From positions 1-64,000 of the forward strand of contig MCFE01000190.1 in the NCBI GenBank assembly GCA_002104905.1: a stretch of 64,000 bases of DNA. Reading direction: 5' to 3'. Of this stretch, positions 33,423 through 43,916 are shown one piece after another. The notes under the pieces are model-generated. The model was not told where the DNA came from, ran no database searches, and saw only the letters and a list, made by a program, of their open reading frames with translations. A program made the translations under genes and the position numbers. This DNA is from Basidiobolus meristosporus CBS 931.73. Taxonomy: Eukaryota > Basidiobolomycota > Basidiobolomycetes > Basidiobolales > Basidiobolaceae. The first letter of the stretch is position 1; every line of letters begins with the position of its first letter.

Positions 33423-36400
33423 CTATAAGTTTCCTCCGTCGTAAGTGCCCAAGAGATCCTGCGATAGCTTGGTAAGCATATCTTGATCAAATACCAATTC
33501 TTGCAAGCTATAAGCTGATGCTAGGTAATACGCAAACCCGAAGGTGCTACTTGAGCCTAGTGTTGGTTTGATGCAATGCAATTCTGATATGAACCGGCTA
33601 CGCGCTGCTAAAGCGGATGGAAGAAACTGAGGAATAGGAGTAGAGTAGCGGAACCCGTTAGACAAAACGTAGAAATTCAATCGTACGATACTTCTGATTT
33701 CCTCGCGTGAAGTTCCTAACGACTGCAGGATTTCATGACCTAGTGACTTGGGAACCTGGACTTCTGAATTGCCCAAGCAGCTTAGCTCGTCAAGAATATT
33801 CTGGATAGTGTATATCATTTCGGCATAATCTGCTGATGGGTATGGCCCCTCACTGATACGGGTACGCTCCGAAATCGCCAAGTTCAGCAGCACACCAGCT
33901 TTGTCGATTCGACGCTGAAGCTTCATCACCCCAGCCTGTATACGATCCTGGTACTCGAAAAATTCGCTGGATTCTTCCGGTTTGCCCAGGTTTATCAAGT
34001 GGACAATACCGTTGAAGATTTCGCCGGCCTCATGGAAAACCTTGGCCAAATGACGTCGCAACTCCACTCTAGCCATGTATGGCCACATCAGCATGTCAAC
34101 AACCAATGATACCGCCAATGCATAAATCATGTTAGCAGCTAGATTCATTGCAACGCGGATAGTGGATTCGTTGATCGGCATTGAGAATACTTTCACGGAA
34201 CTATACATGCTGTATAGTACAGCCACGAAGCTTATCAGGCCCACTGTTCCCAAGGAGCCTTTGTGCCCGCTCATGAAAATAGCCAAACTTGGGAATGCGA
34301 AGACATATGTGAACAGCATTACGACATACATGTTTCCATGGCTAGTGACCCAAGCCAGGTATCCCCAGAACGCACCGATCAATGCACTCAAAAGTCTCCA
34401 GAAACCGATGCTTAGCGATACTCCACTGCTTCTGTTCATGATTGCCATTACAGTAAGAACACCCCAATGGCCCTGAGAAGCCTTGTACCAAGGAGATGTG
34501 GTGTCGATGAATCCGGGTAGCGATACCAAGAGTAGAGTGAGTGACATTTTGAGTGCAAACTTGAACTCTTTACCACGGAAAGATTTGACGATGTAATTGA
34601 AGGGGACGCGAATACGATCGAAGACGTTTTTAGCATTTGAAGCCTTTTCATTACTTGTATGGGGGAAGTCTGGATTATTGGAAATGCTTAGTATCAAGTG
34701 CGATGCACAGTTTAAATGACTGATATTACCTGTTGCGATCGAGGCTGGTGGATCATCACAACGGGAAGTAAGTAGCCATCTAGAGAATTTTCCCTGCGGA
34801 AACCATAGCTGCCGATCCGAATTTCTTTTTCTACAAGCATCCAGCTGAAACTCGTATAGCTCAAGGGCTGATAGTGCTGTCTCATGGAGATTGACTAGAT
34901 AAGTGAAAACCATCATCAACTCTTCACTTGACTTCGCATCAGGAGCTAGCTTCCGAATTGCCTGAAGACATACATCCTCAATGGACCCAAAATCATCAAT
35001 GGCTTTACGGAGTAAACCAAAAGTATCCTGGGGATCAGAAGCTAATAGAAAAAGCTTAAATCGATTTCAATGGTACTTATTTAGCGATTGCCACTTACCA
35101 TCGGCTGGGACGCCCACGGTTGGAACAGGTATACTAGGCACAAAGCTATGCTCGATCTCTTTCAAAGCTGCCGCTACTGCATTTTTCAATTGTGTCACTT
35201 GTTCCGAAACAATAGTGATCAAGGAAAAATACAAGTGTTCGTCAAATAATATCGTTTTCGAATCCCCATTCATTCCGAGAACGACGGTATCTGGGACAAA
35301 AGGGCGGGTCGGGAAAATATCCAGTTGATTGCCTTTAAATGATATCGACAACATGTTCCCGAGATTTTGGGTGATGGTAGTCATCACTTCCCCTACATAG
35401 GTGTAGTCCGACGGGGCGAATCTTCCGATGGAAATTTCGAACTGTGCGTCTTTGCTGATCCGATTTAATCTCATGATTTCGCTTCGAAGCTTAGTACGCG
35501 TGCGTTCCAGATCAAATGCTGACATCCCCGCATCCAATTTCATGAGGAACAGGTCGTTACAGTGTTCCAGTAGCTCGTGAGTCAATGCGAATGCAGATGT
35601 GCTTGAACTTGCCAATTGTTTGGTAGCACTTTCAGGCATAACAGTCAGATTGACAAAGAGCACAATTCCACATCCAGCTAACAAAGGATACAAAATATCC
35701 AAAAGTGGTGTAAACGAGAGTGTCACGATTTGGAAGTTTGTCGTCAGTCCGATCAGTATGATGATGTGAGCATATATACATGCAGTGTAGAATCTGGCGA
35801 ATCTAGTTCGAACGTATGAGATGAATGCCGAGCCGAGCATCAAATACACAGATGCGATCAATGGGCCGCCAAACGATTGCTTTGCTTCGATTAATTTGGA
35901 GTTGAAAGATGCAATCGAGGCTAGTCCCAAATAAGTATACCCTAAGCCCAATCCGATAGCCACTAAGCCTGTAACAGTATTTTCCAACTGAGCACCAATA
36001 GTACGCGCAGGATGGAAAAAGAGCGTTGTCATGACCGTCAAGAAGTTTAGCGGACCCAACGCTTTGGCTGTGGTGTGCATTAAGCAAAGGATGGAAGCTA
36101 GGAAGAAAGCGACAAAAATCTTTAATATACTCCGGGCCATGTTAGTGGTCGTTTTGCGTCTTCCCAGATTCTTGATTTTACTCAATATCCAAGTGATCTT
36201 GGAGGGCTCTTGCAAAGAAGGAGGTGGTGCCACATTGATTTTAGATTCAAGATCAGAATCTACATCAGAATATTTTCTACTGCTGTCGCCCTCTTGAGTT
36301 TCGGCGTATTTTTGCTTCGAAGAATACTTTGGCAAAGTTTCGACACTAGTATTACCTAAGAGTGTGAAATTCTCCCCTTGTCGCAACCGAGCTAAACTTG

Positions 36401-36932
36401 GATGAGTGAATCTCGAAGGTTTCCCCGCCGAAATGCTTTGAGGCTCTTCCGAAAAACTAGAATTAGTAACCCCAGTCATGAGAGCAGGTTGTCCAGAGAA
36501 ATATTCAGTCTTTGTCAAAGTGTCCAAAATATCATCCAGGACTATATCATTCGAGTTTTCTTTCTTGTAGACTTTCATTGGCATCTCTGGTTCAAAAGCG
36601 CTTTTGATCCTGCCCACCATGCTATTTCTTCCAGTATCGGTAACTTCTCTTGGCTTTACAGTATTAGACGGCATAAGTGTCGGTGCAGTAAACCTCTTGG
36701 ATACACGATCTGCGCACGATTTAACCGCACCTACATCGGAGTTCAATGCCACACCAGAGGTCTGTGAACGCAAGCGCTGGATGGAGCGTACAGGAAGATA
36801 GGGCTTGAGACTTGGCTGAGACGACTCAGTAAGCTTACGCTCCAAGCGCTGCCTACGCGAGTTCACGCTCTCAAATTGATCAGCATTGACAATCGGCCGA
36901 TCTGGGCTTGAGGTTCTCAAAAAATCGGACAT
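33423..36932 (-). CDS. BRE4/FUSC-like multispanning membrane protein
   Basis: Three exons: 36932-35099, 35041-34730, 34669-33423. The introns are 57 and 60 bp, the second in frame with a TACTAAG branch point. The product is 1130 aa. About 260 N-terminal residues look disordered and basic (SRRQRLERKLTES). Then comes a block of about six hydrophobic segments (ILKIFVAFFLASILCL through YPLLAGCGIVLFVNL), a cytosolic stretch, and a second block in exon 3 (LKMSLTLLLVSLPGF ... NLAANMIYALAVSLVVDM). The two-halved FUSC/ArAE-like architecture matches the fungal DUF2421/DUF2422 family, which includes S. pombe/S. cerevisiae proteins linked to brefeldin A sensitivity (Bre4) and is presumed to sit in the ER or other endomembranes. 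Substrate unknown. The ATG at 36932 is the first in frame. Confidence 0.85.
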
Positions 36933-38403
36933 TAGGTAATGTTATGTATAAGTGGTTAATGGTGGTTGTAGTGAACGTTAGATTAAAGATTAGACGAAAT
37001 AAAAAATAATTACAGGAAGACTTTAAGGTTAAAAGGGTTAAGTTAGGAAACTTTACAGAAGAACGGCAAGTTAAGGATAGCAATGAGCTCGTTGAAGGGT
37101 TAAATATATTGTTCTGGTGAAGGTGGATGATGAACGCATTAGAAACTAAATAGATCAATGAAGGTCTAACCAATCATTAATGCCCAGGTGAGCCATTCCC
37201 AGTTTTTACTTCTCAAGTTCCGATCAGGAATCTCACCAATTTTAGCAATGAATACTATGCGGATATGAGCAATTTAGATGAGAAGAGGCAATATATGGAA
37301 AGAGTGAGACAAAGCTTACATGCACTACCAACTCATCACCACTACCTAGCCTAAATCAACGAATATCATGGGAAACATGGGATTTCCGAGCATATAAGGT
37401 GTAATAGTAGAATAGGTGCAATGCATGTTTTAATTAAAGTCTTGTTAAACAAGGTGCGACATTCATCAAGTGGACTTCTCAAATGTAAGTTGTCAATCAA
37501 TGATGGAATTTACCAATTATATTCGGTTGGCAAGTAGATGGCAAAATATTATTTATGAGGCTTATGGGGAGCATGGCCAATTACCAGGCGATATTATGAT
37601 GCGTTGAAGATGGCATCTTAGATGTGGAAGACATGAATATAATCCCGCACTAATTAAGAATGAGATTTGCTTCCAAAGCGGGATTTGAACCACATCAATC
37701 ACCATTCGTGGAAGGCTTCTCTCAGTTGAGGGAAATCTGAATGAAGGGTCCGTCCATTTAAGCTTCAAACATCAGGAAGTCACAACGTATCTCAAGACTT
37801 CAATTCCTTTACTGTTTAATCCAATTTTCTCTTGAAGTTATGCTGGATGAAACCCCAGAATCGCTTTGTTGCCATGGTGAGACTCGCTGCTTTATGTACT
37901 CAGACATTGGCCTCAACACGAAACAGCGTTCTGCATTAGGTTGGCCTCAACCTTGAAATAAAGGATATTCATCGACACCCAATTCTTAATATACATCAGT
38001 GCATTAGGTGTTTTAATGCCAAACCTGGTATGAGTCACCATTCTCGTCAAGTGCTTCATCCCCTATTCTTTCCAGTCATTTTAGACAGCCATATTTGATA
38101 TCGCTCATGTTACATTGAAGCCCATATTTTGTGAAATCAATATTACATCAGTACTATAGCACAGGAATACTATTTATGTACAGCCAATAGATTCTAGCAA
38201 AAAGCTTGGGAGCTACAAGTGGTCAGAATCGTACGTAAGATAAAGAAATCAAGGCCATGTGTGTTAGTAATCATACATTTAATCTATGTGGGGCTTGAAT
38301 GGAGGTTTACAATTATGCGAATAGGTGAACAAATAATCTAACGTACATACGTACTATACGGCAGGGAATATATAGAGAACTACGAGTCATGAATATCTCC
38401 TCT
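36933..38403. other. Intergenic, no gene recognised
   Basis: 1.47 kb between two minus-strand genes. The left end must contain the promoter of the membrane-protein gene. Short ORFs at 36880-37173 and 37562-37768 resemble nothing. Near 37690 the minus strand reads GGTTCAAATCC, a tRNA B-box-like word, but no tRNA fold forms around it. Confidence 0.5.
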
Positions 38404-39567
38404 TTAGATCAGCGAAGTGCGTCGTTTAGTTGGACTTTGTGAATTGCAATTTTCAAGAGTACTTTTAACATGTGGATCCTCAGTAGAAGTCGAGTTTCCG
38501 ATTGCTTCAACTCCCTCTGAGGCAGTAATGGTGTCAGGACTACTTGACGATGCAATACTTGTATTTCGTGCTTGATGGCTGCACGAATTAGTGGAGCAAC
38601 AACAATTAACTTCAGTTTCTAAAATGTATCTTGCACCAGCAATGCTTGCCAACGGAAGGACCGGAGTAAATGAATCAATGTTTTGGGGCGCTAACGCGCC
38701 TACCGATATGCTACTCGAGTGAAGTTCTCCCGAATTCTGAGAAATTAGGCTGATGTTGCGGCCACTGTTTGTTTTGAATTTTTTCGATATCAAGTTGGTT
38801 GCTTGTTTACTATAGCGCCGTCTTGAAGGTATTATAGTTGATGATTTGACTAGTGTCAAATGCTTTTCGTGCCGTGATTTGTCACGCCTTACTGCTTCCT
38901 GTAGAAGGGAAACTTTAACACGATAATCGAGGTCTGCTGAGGTTTGCAAATAACTGAAAAACTCTGATAATCGACGAAAATCCCATTCTATAGTGAGTGC
39001 GGTCAAAAAGCTCTCCTTTTGCTTCATACAAGTCCAACCACTCAAAAGGCCTCCAACTAATTTCGCCAAAGAGCTCCGACGCCATTCTTTTGTCAGGTCC
39101 CTTACTAAAAGAGCACGCTTTCGCTCCGATTTTTCCAGCACTGTGTCCTCGGGCATGCTTGATATCGGTGCTGCCCAGTCCAATGTGATATGCCGTATCA
39201 ATAGCACTATCGATTCTATTCGCCATCCAACAATCAGCCATTTGAGAGATGCAATAACTCGGTCAATGCTGTATTCGTTAGCTATGCGATGGAGGTACAC
39301 TGAAGTAACCAGCACGTTTTGCTCGTTCTTCAACCAAGAATAAAACGAAGCATCGTATAAGGTATCCATTTTTCGGATGTTATTGTTAACATCTTTCCAT
39401 GAATCGTCTAGTTTGTTTGGATAAGACAACATAAACAACCATGGGTCAGTGTAAATATCCTGAACAATGACAGGTGTTTACTCACTTGTGCCTGGCTGGG
39501 GTAGAAGGGGGCATTTTCTCTTGTAAGTTGCTTTCGGTGTGCCAGGACAGGAGGGCTGAGAGGCCAT
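38404..39567 (-). CDS. Unknown protein
   Basis: Main open frame 39438-38404, ending in a Ser-rich tail (TKRRTSLI). Upstream, in the same frame, an ATG at 39567 opens a 27-codon exon that ends at a GTGAGT donor (39485). Splicing 39485-39408 (78 bp, CACTGAC branch-like, CTAG acceptor) gives a 361-aa protein starting MASQPSCPGTPKATYKRK. The unspliced reading hits TAA at once, and a 26-nt intron to the nearer AG would be too short and out of frame. The first about 200 residues are predicted mixed helical (SFYSWLKNEQNVLVTSVYLH, KWLIVGWRIESIVLLIRH); the rest is Ser/Thr-rich with a cysteine patch (CCCSTNSC). I do not recognise a family. Confidence 0.65.
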
Positions 39568-41991
39568 GCTCGAAGTGAATACAAGGCTGGATTCGCGAGG
39601 TATCAAGCTCAACCTAGTAGGGTTAAACGAGGAGGAAGTGACGAATTAGCTTTTCGATGCTTGCGCAGCAATTAAAACACCACTTGAAATACTGGCAAAA
39701 GGGGAAATTTCTTCAATGGATATATGCGAAGAAAGCTAGCTGAGGAACAGTGACCCGGTTATTTTATATAAATGGCGAGTAAGGGTTAAAAAATACGAAC
39801 TGGTCCTCCTTGCATGGAAGTTCAATTTATCTTAATATCTGCCAACCTAAGCTAAAGCCAAATCAGGAAATGAAGAAAGATTGGGTAACAAAAATCAGCA
39901 ACCAATAGGTCTCAGAGGAGAGGACTCTGTGCATTGACTTGGGATTGTCTTCAGATTGTTCATTTGTTGACCAGAATGGCAAGCCCGGGTGATTGGTTTT
40001 ATGACGATTTTTCCATCTGAAATATGATGAGCTTTGTTGTCAGTTGACCAGGGCTGGATACGGGTCATAGATGATGTCGAAACTCACAAGTCAGGGCGAA
40101 GTGATGTGTAATGGGTAATATTGGTGGTGCAGGTCAGGGCTCTCAGCGCACACTTCCCAAACAGAGGGTCGGTAAATCGGCATCGAGAACACCAGATGAA
40201 GGCAACCACGCTAAGGAATTCCAACGAGGAACCCGACATCATCAAATGAGCGTCCGATGAACAGCGAGTATGATTAGTATTCCAAGTGAGTTTGTCATGT
40301 GGAGTGGAATTTTCCCGCCACCACGAATGGCGTAGGAAGAATAGGATCTGACAGGTAGGTACCATGTGGCCACAGGTAGCGCAGTGATCTGTAATAAATG
40401 CACCGAGTCTTCCACCAACCGGAGGAGCCTGGGATACATTCGAGAACCTATCAATCTAGTGACAATGTTTGTATTGTTGCTAAATCAGGAGCTTGCACCC
40501 AGAAAGCTCCTCCTGCTGTTCTGTCCTACCACGGAAGAAACAATAGAGTGAATCAATCACAGTTGCACGATGGAGTAACTCCAGCTCTAATCGGAGAACG
40601 TTTCCATCCTGTGTCCCGTGTCGCTTATTGAAATATAGCTGTAATGAAAATACATTGGTGTAAGCTCTTAGCAAATCGGAGATTATGGTATGGAGCAGTA
40701 ATTTCAGATCAACTTATCGGCTCCATCTTAAGCATTCTCGCCACCAATTATGCTATCTTGCTCAGGTGCCTATGTCTTTCCCCGAATCACAGCCAGTATA
40801 ACTACACCATCCCCACTTCCAATTACTGTTCTGTATTCAGCGATGCGGCGACTGGTATGCATTGCGATACAAGTTACAGGTCCGGTCCACGGCTGAATAG
40901 GCCTATTGCCATCAGTGCTGGTGTTCCCATCCTCAAATTGCAAGTGGATTATGTTTGTGTGACTTGGGACCAGCAAAGCTTTTGGATAAACGAAGACTAT
41001 GATGTCTAGTGAACGGGCTCCCGTTCTGCAATGCTCTTTGGCCAGGCAAGCGACCCTCAATCTCCTGATCACTGGCGATCAGGATCCATAATCTGAAATT
41101 CGGAGCCAAGTCGTGATGATCAGCTTGGCATGGAAGCACATCTGAACCTATGTTCGCTTGGATCCTACAACGGGCAATGGTGGAGGGCTACTCTTCAGTG
41201 GCTTACCATAGGAAGGGTCATACTCCCACCAGCGTGCTTCCCAGATTAGTCATGCAAGCACATTATCGATGTTTCAGTAGGCCCTCGCGCTTCTTAAGCT
41301 CAATAATACATGGGTAATCGACACGGGTGAAGGCCGGCTATACGCACACTCAGCAGGGTATGATCATAAGGGTATTTACCAAGTATGTACCTTCACGACA
41401 TATTTAATTAGTATGATACTCAAAAACTCCATCCAGTACAAGCCATAGATAGGGAACTTGCAAATCTGCTTCGTCAGCTTGTATAGCCACCCCTCGAATT
41501 AATTGGGAGTAATAGTAATATTGGCTTCATTGGGGAGCATAGGTCGTTTTCGAAAACCTCCAGGGGCCACTGTAATGGATAATCCCAACAAATACTATTT
41601 GTGTCATTGTAATGGTACTCAACAGTGTATTTAGTTTCAGATACTTGGTTCACGCCCATTTCCGCCAAAACCGAACTTTTCATCGCCAAGACAATAGATC
41701 AAACCAAGAGGCTCCCATATGCCGCACATTATTAATGCGGGTATCGACGCAATGATGTTTTTGAGACCATTTTGTGCATGATTCCCTTTCACGGAGCTTT
41801 TGAATTTAATGTTTGGATTAGTTTACATGTATGCAAAGACAATATTGTATCCCTATGATCCCAGACCAGTCCTATTGTTATTTCCTTCGCACTCTATTCC
41901 ATCTCGAATATAAATGCTTCACTACAGATCACTTTACATAGGTGCTCACAGTTTCTTATCAATCCGCCCTCTCCCAAGAAGTGAAGAAATA
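39568..41991. other. Intergenic, no gene recognised
   Basis: 2.4 kb between divergent genes. Several ORFs of 60-121 codons overlap on both strands at 40080-41140 (the longest is 40644-41009 plus, ending DQQSFWINEDYDV) but none resembles a known family or joins into a spliced gene that I can defend. The right end contains the promoter of the GPI-protein gene. Confidence 0.45.
41909..41915 (+). promoter_or_regulatory. TATA box of the GPI-protein gene
   Basis: TATAAAT, 77 bp upstream of the ATG at 41992, at a sensible distance for a short 5' UTR. Confidence 0.5.
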
Positions 41992-42863
41992 ATGAAAATT
42001 TACGCACTATCAGCCTTGATCAATATCTCCGTCCTATATGGTAACCCTAGTTCACCTCGTCAATCATAACATGCTCACCCTCTGTTAGTTCAAGCGCAGG
42101 GAATTGCTTCGGACTTGTCTGTTATCAGCTCAGGTGCTATTTGCCACATTCGATATACTAGCTACACAGCCTCTTACTATCATTTTTCCTCTAATAGCCA
42201 TTCAGCCAAGCCCGGCTACTGAATCACCAAAGCCACCAACTAACGAGCCATCAAGTATGGCCCCCACTTCCGTGCCACCCGTAACCCCTACTACCCAAAT
42301 ACCGTCTAGCATCTCCACCCCCGTCTCAAATTCTGGCTCCAATGGAAATACCAGTACTAGTCCCCGTGTGACCGCAAGTCGGGAAACACCTAGTGGGAAT
42401 CCCTCTGTTAGTAAAGGTAAATATGTCTGTTGGAACAGGTTGATTGGGTCCGGGTGATAAATGTACCTTGCTTTTCAGATTCATCAGTCATAATTAATCC
42501 GCCTATTGTAACGGTTGGTCAACTTGCAGGCATTGATTATTCACAACCAACTGACAATGTATTTAGCTCACTCTCCCTGGATCCAATGGGTCTACAGCCC
42601 CACCAGTCACTCTTAGCATTCCAAGCACAGCGTCCGGATCAGCTGTCACAACTCTACCGAACTCCGATGTGGTCAAGGATGTAGTGGTTACAGCAACCGC
42701 CAAAGTATCAGGAACTGATGCAATAGTTTTAGCGACGGTGAGAGTCACTGGTAGACCGATGGCTACCAACACCAGAAATGCAAACCTCGGTGTCCAGGCT
42801 ATCACTCCCAAAACAGCTATACTTGGAGCACTGGCCTTACCAATCATTTGGAGCCTCCTATAA
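41992..42863 (+). CDS. GPI-anchored Ser/Thr/Pro-rich surface protein
   Basis: Found only by splicing: exons 41992-42040, 42089-42133, 42198-42416, 42479-42507 and 42567-42863, introns 48, 64, 62 and 59 bp, all GT-AG. The frame closes exactly to 212 aa. Residues 1-19 are a signal peptide (MKIYALSALINISVLYVQA). The middle is Ser/Thr/Pro-rich with little charge, suited to O-mannosylation (PSPATESPKPPTNEPSSM, PTTQIPSSISTPVSN). The C-terminus is a GPI-attachment signal: a small-residue region near NANLG followed by the hydrophobic tail AILGALALPIIWSLL. It probably sits on the cell wall or plasma membrane. No catalytic domain seen. The gene has no long ORF in any one frame, so automatic callers may miss it. 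Confidence 0.75.
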
Positions 42864-43207
42864 GCAAATAAACGCAACCGTTATTGCTTATAGGGTCAAA
42901 CCTTTGGTTGGTAAATGAATGAAAAACCATGAACCCTTGGCTATCAGACTAATTGTTGATTTACATGAATGTGGAATAAAGAGTCTGTCTTATCTTATTG
43001 CCAAGCTTGCTATTTGGGGTAGCGAAAACGAAACAACGATCAGCCGTTTGTCGGTCCAGATACATGTCTTCAGGGAAAACCACGAGCAATATGGTGTCCA
43101 ATAGCAGGGTCAAGTCCCTTCTGAATTGACAGCGGCTGCCAAGCACGGCTTACGATCATCTATATTTATTGCATCTTTAAGCTATGTGATGTTGCGAATG
43201 CTGAGCG
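42864..43207. other. Convergent spacer
   Basis: 344 bp between the stop codons of the GPI-protein gene and COMT. Holds both 3' UTRs; nothing else seen. Confidence 0.6.
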
Positions 43208-43873
43208 CTAACCCCGGAATTCCGAGACCAATAGTGCATCCTCTGATCCCACATCTTCCGCGCACACGTGCTCCCGTTGAATGGTGATTAATCTCGAAGT
43301 GAATGTTTCAGGTCTGCTTTCGATATAGGCTTTATACTCCGGAGCACCAGGGTACAAAATGTTATCCGCAACCACAGTGGCCCCGATATTTAACCATTGA
43401 AGGCGCAGGATGTTCTTGATATCTTGCACGTAGACATCTTTCTTATGGTCAATAAAAACAAACTCTACTTTGTTGACACCGTACTTCTCGGAAAAGGTTT
43501 TACAAGTCAGCTGAAATTCACCTATCACTATAGTAACTTTGGATGACAGGCCAGCGTGGTCGATTATCTTGTTGGCCACTTCGGCAAATTCGGGATCAAA
43601 TTCAAAAGAATAATAATGGCCAGTGGGGGGCAGTTTGTTCCCAAATCGAATGGCACTATATCCCAAATAACCACCGAGCTCAATCATCACCTGAACAGGT
43701 TTCTGTGTGATTAGTTCATCAATAACTTTCCCCTTGCGGTTACCCACATGTATCAGCGGATGAATATCAGCATAACTATCAATGGCTTGAAGAATCGAGC
43801 CAATATCACCAGCCTTGGAGTTTGAGAAGACATAATCCAGGTACTCTTGTGTGTTTGGCGTACGGGCACTCAT
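43208..43873 (-). CDS. COMT: Catechol O-methyltransferase-like protein
   Basis: Single exon, 221 aa, the same length as mammalian soluble COMT. Transfers methyl from S-adenosylmethionine to a catechol hydroxyl, with Mg2+. SAM-binding motif IELGGYLGYSAIRF (residues 65-77); YYSFEFDPEFA (acidic residue for the SAM ribose); FIDHKKDVY with D142 and K145; and ADN at 169-171 giving D170 and N171. These align with rat D141, K144, D169 and N170, so the metal site and catalytic Lys are conserved. N-terminal HVGNRKGKVID matches NVGDAKGQI. Cytosolic, no signal peptide. Fungal substrates are uncertain; protocatechuate-type aromatics are possible. Confidence 0.9.
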   Translation of the reverse strand: MSARTPNTQEYLDYVFSNSKAGDIGSILQAIDSYADIHPLIHVGNRKGKVIDELITQKPVQVMIELGGYLGYSAIRFGNKLPPTGHYYSFEFDPEFAEVANKIIDHAGLSSKVTIVIGEFQLTCKTFSEKYGVNKVEFVFIDHKKDVYVQDIKNILRLQWLNIGATVVADNILYPGAPEYKAYIESRPETFTSRLITIQREHVCAEDVGSEDALLVSEFRG

Positions 43874-43908
43874 AGTGGCTGTCTTTGCTCCTATATTGTG
43901 CCTATAGT

Positions 43909-43916
43909 TATTTATA
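43909..43916 (-). promoter_or_regulatory. TATA box of the COMT gene
   Basis: TATAAATA on the minus strand, about 36 bp upstream of the COMT ATG. Confidence 0.55.

Noticed and set aside
37680-37745. Possible tRNA on the minus strand (GGTTCAAATCC B-box word)
   Set aside because: No acceptor or T-stem pairing forms around it, and no matching 5' half lies at the right distance.
39460-39485. 26-nt intron in the unknown gene at 38404
   Set aside because: Below the plausible minimum for fungal splicing and leaves the frame shifted into a stop.
40644-41009. 121-codon plus-strand ORF as a gene
   Set aside because: No family resemblance, no convincing promoter, and competing minus-strand ORFs of the same size overlap it.
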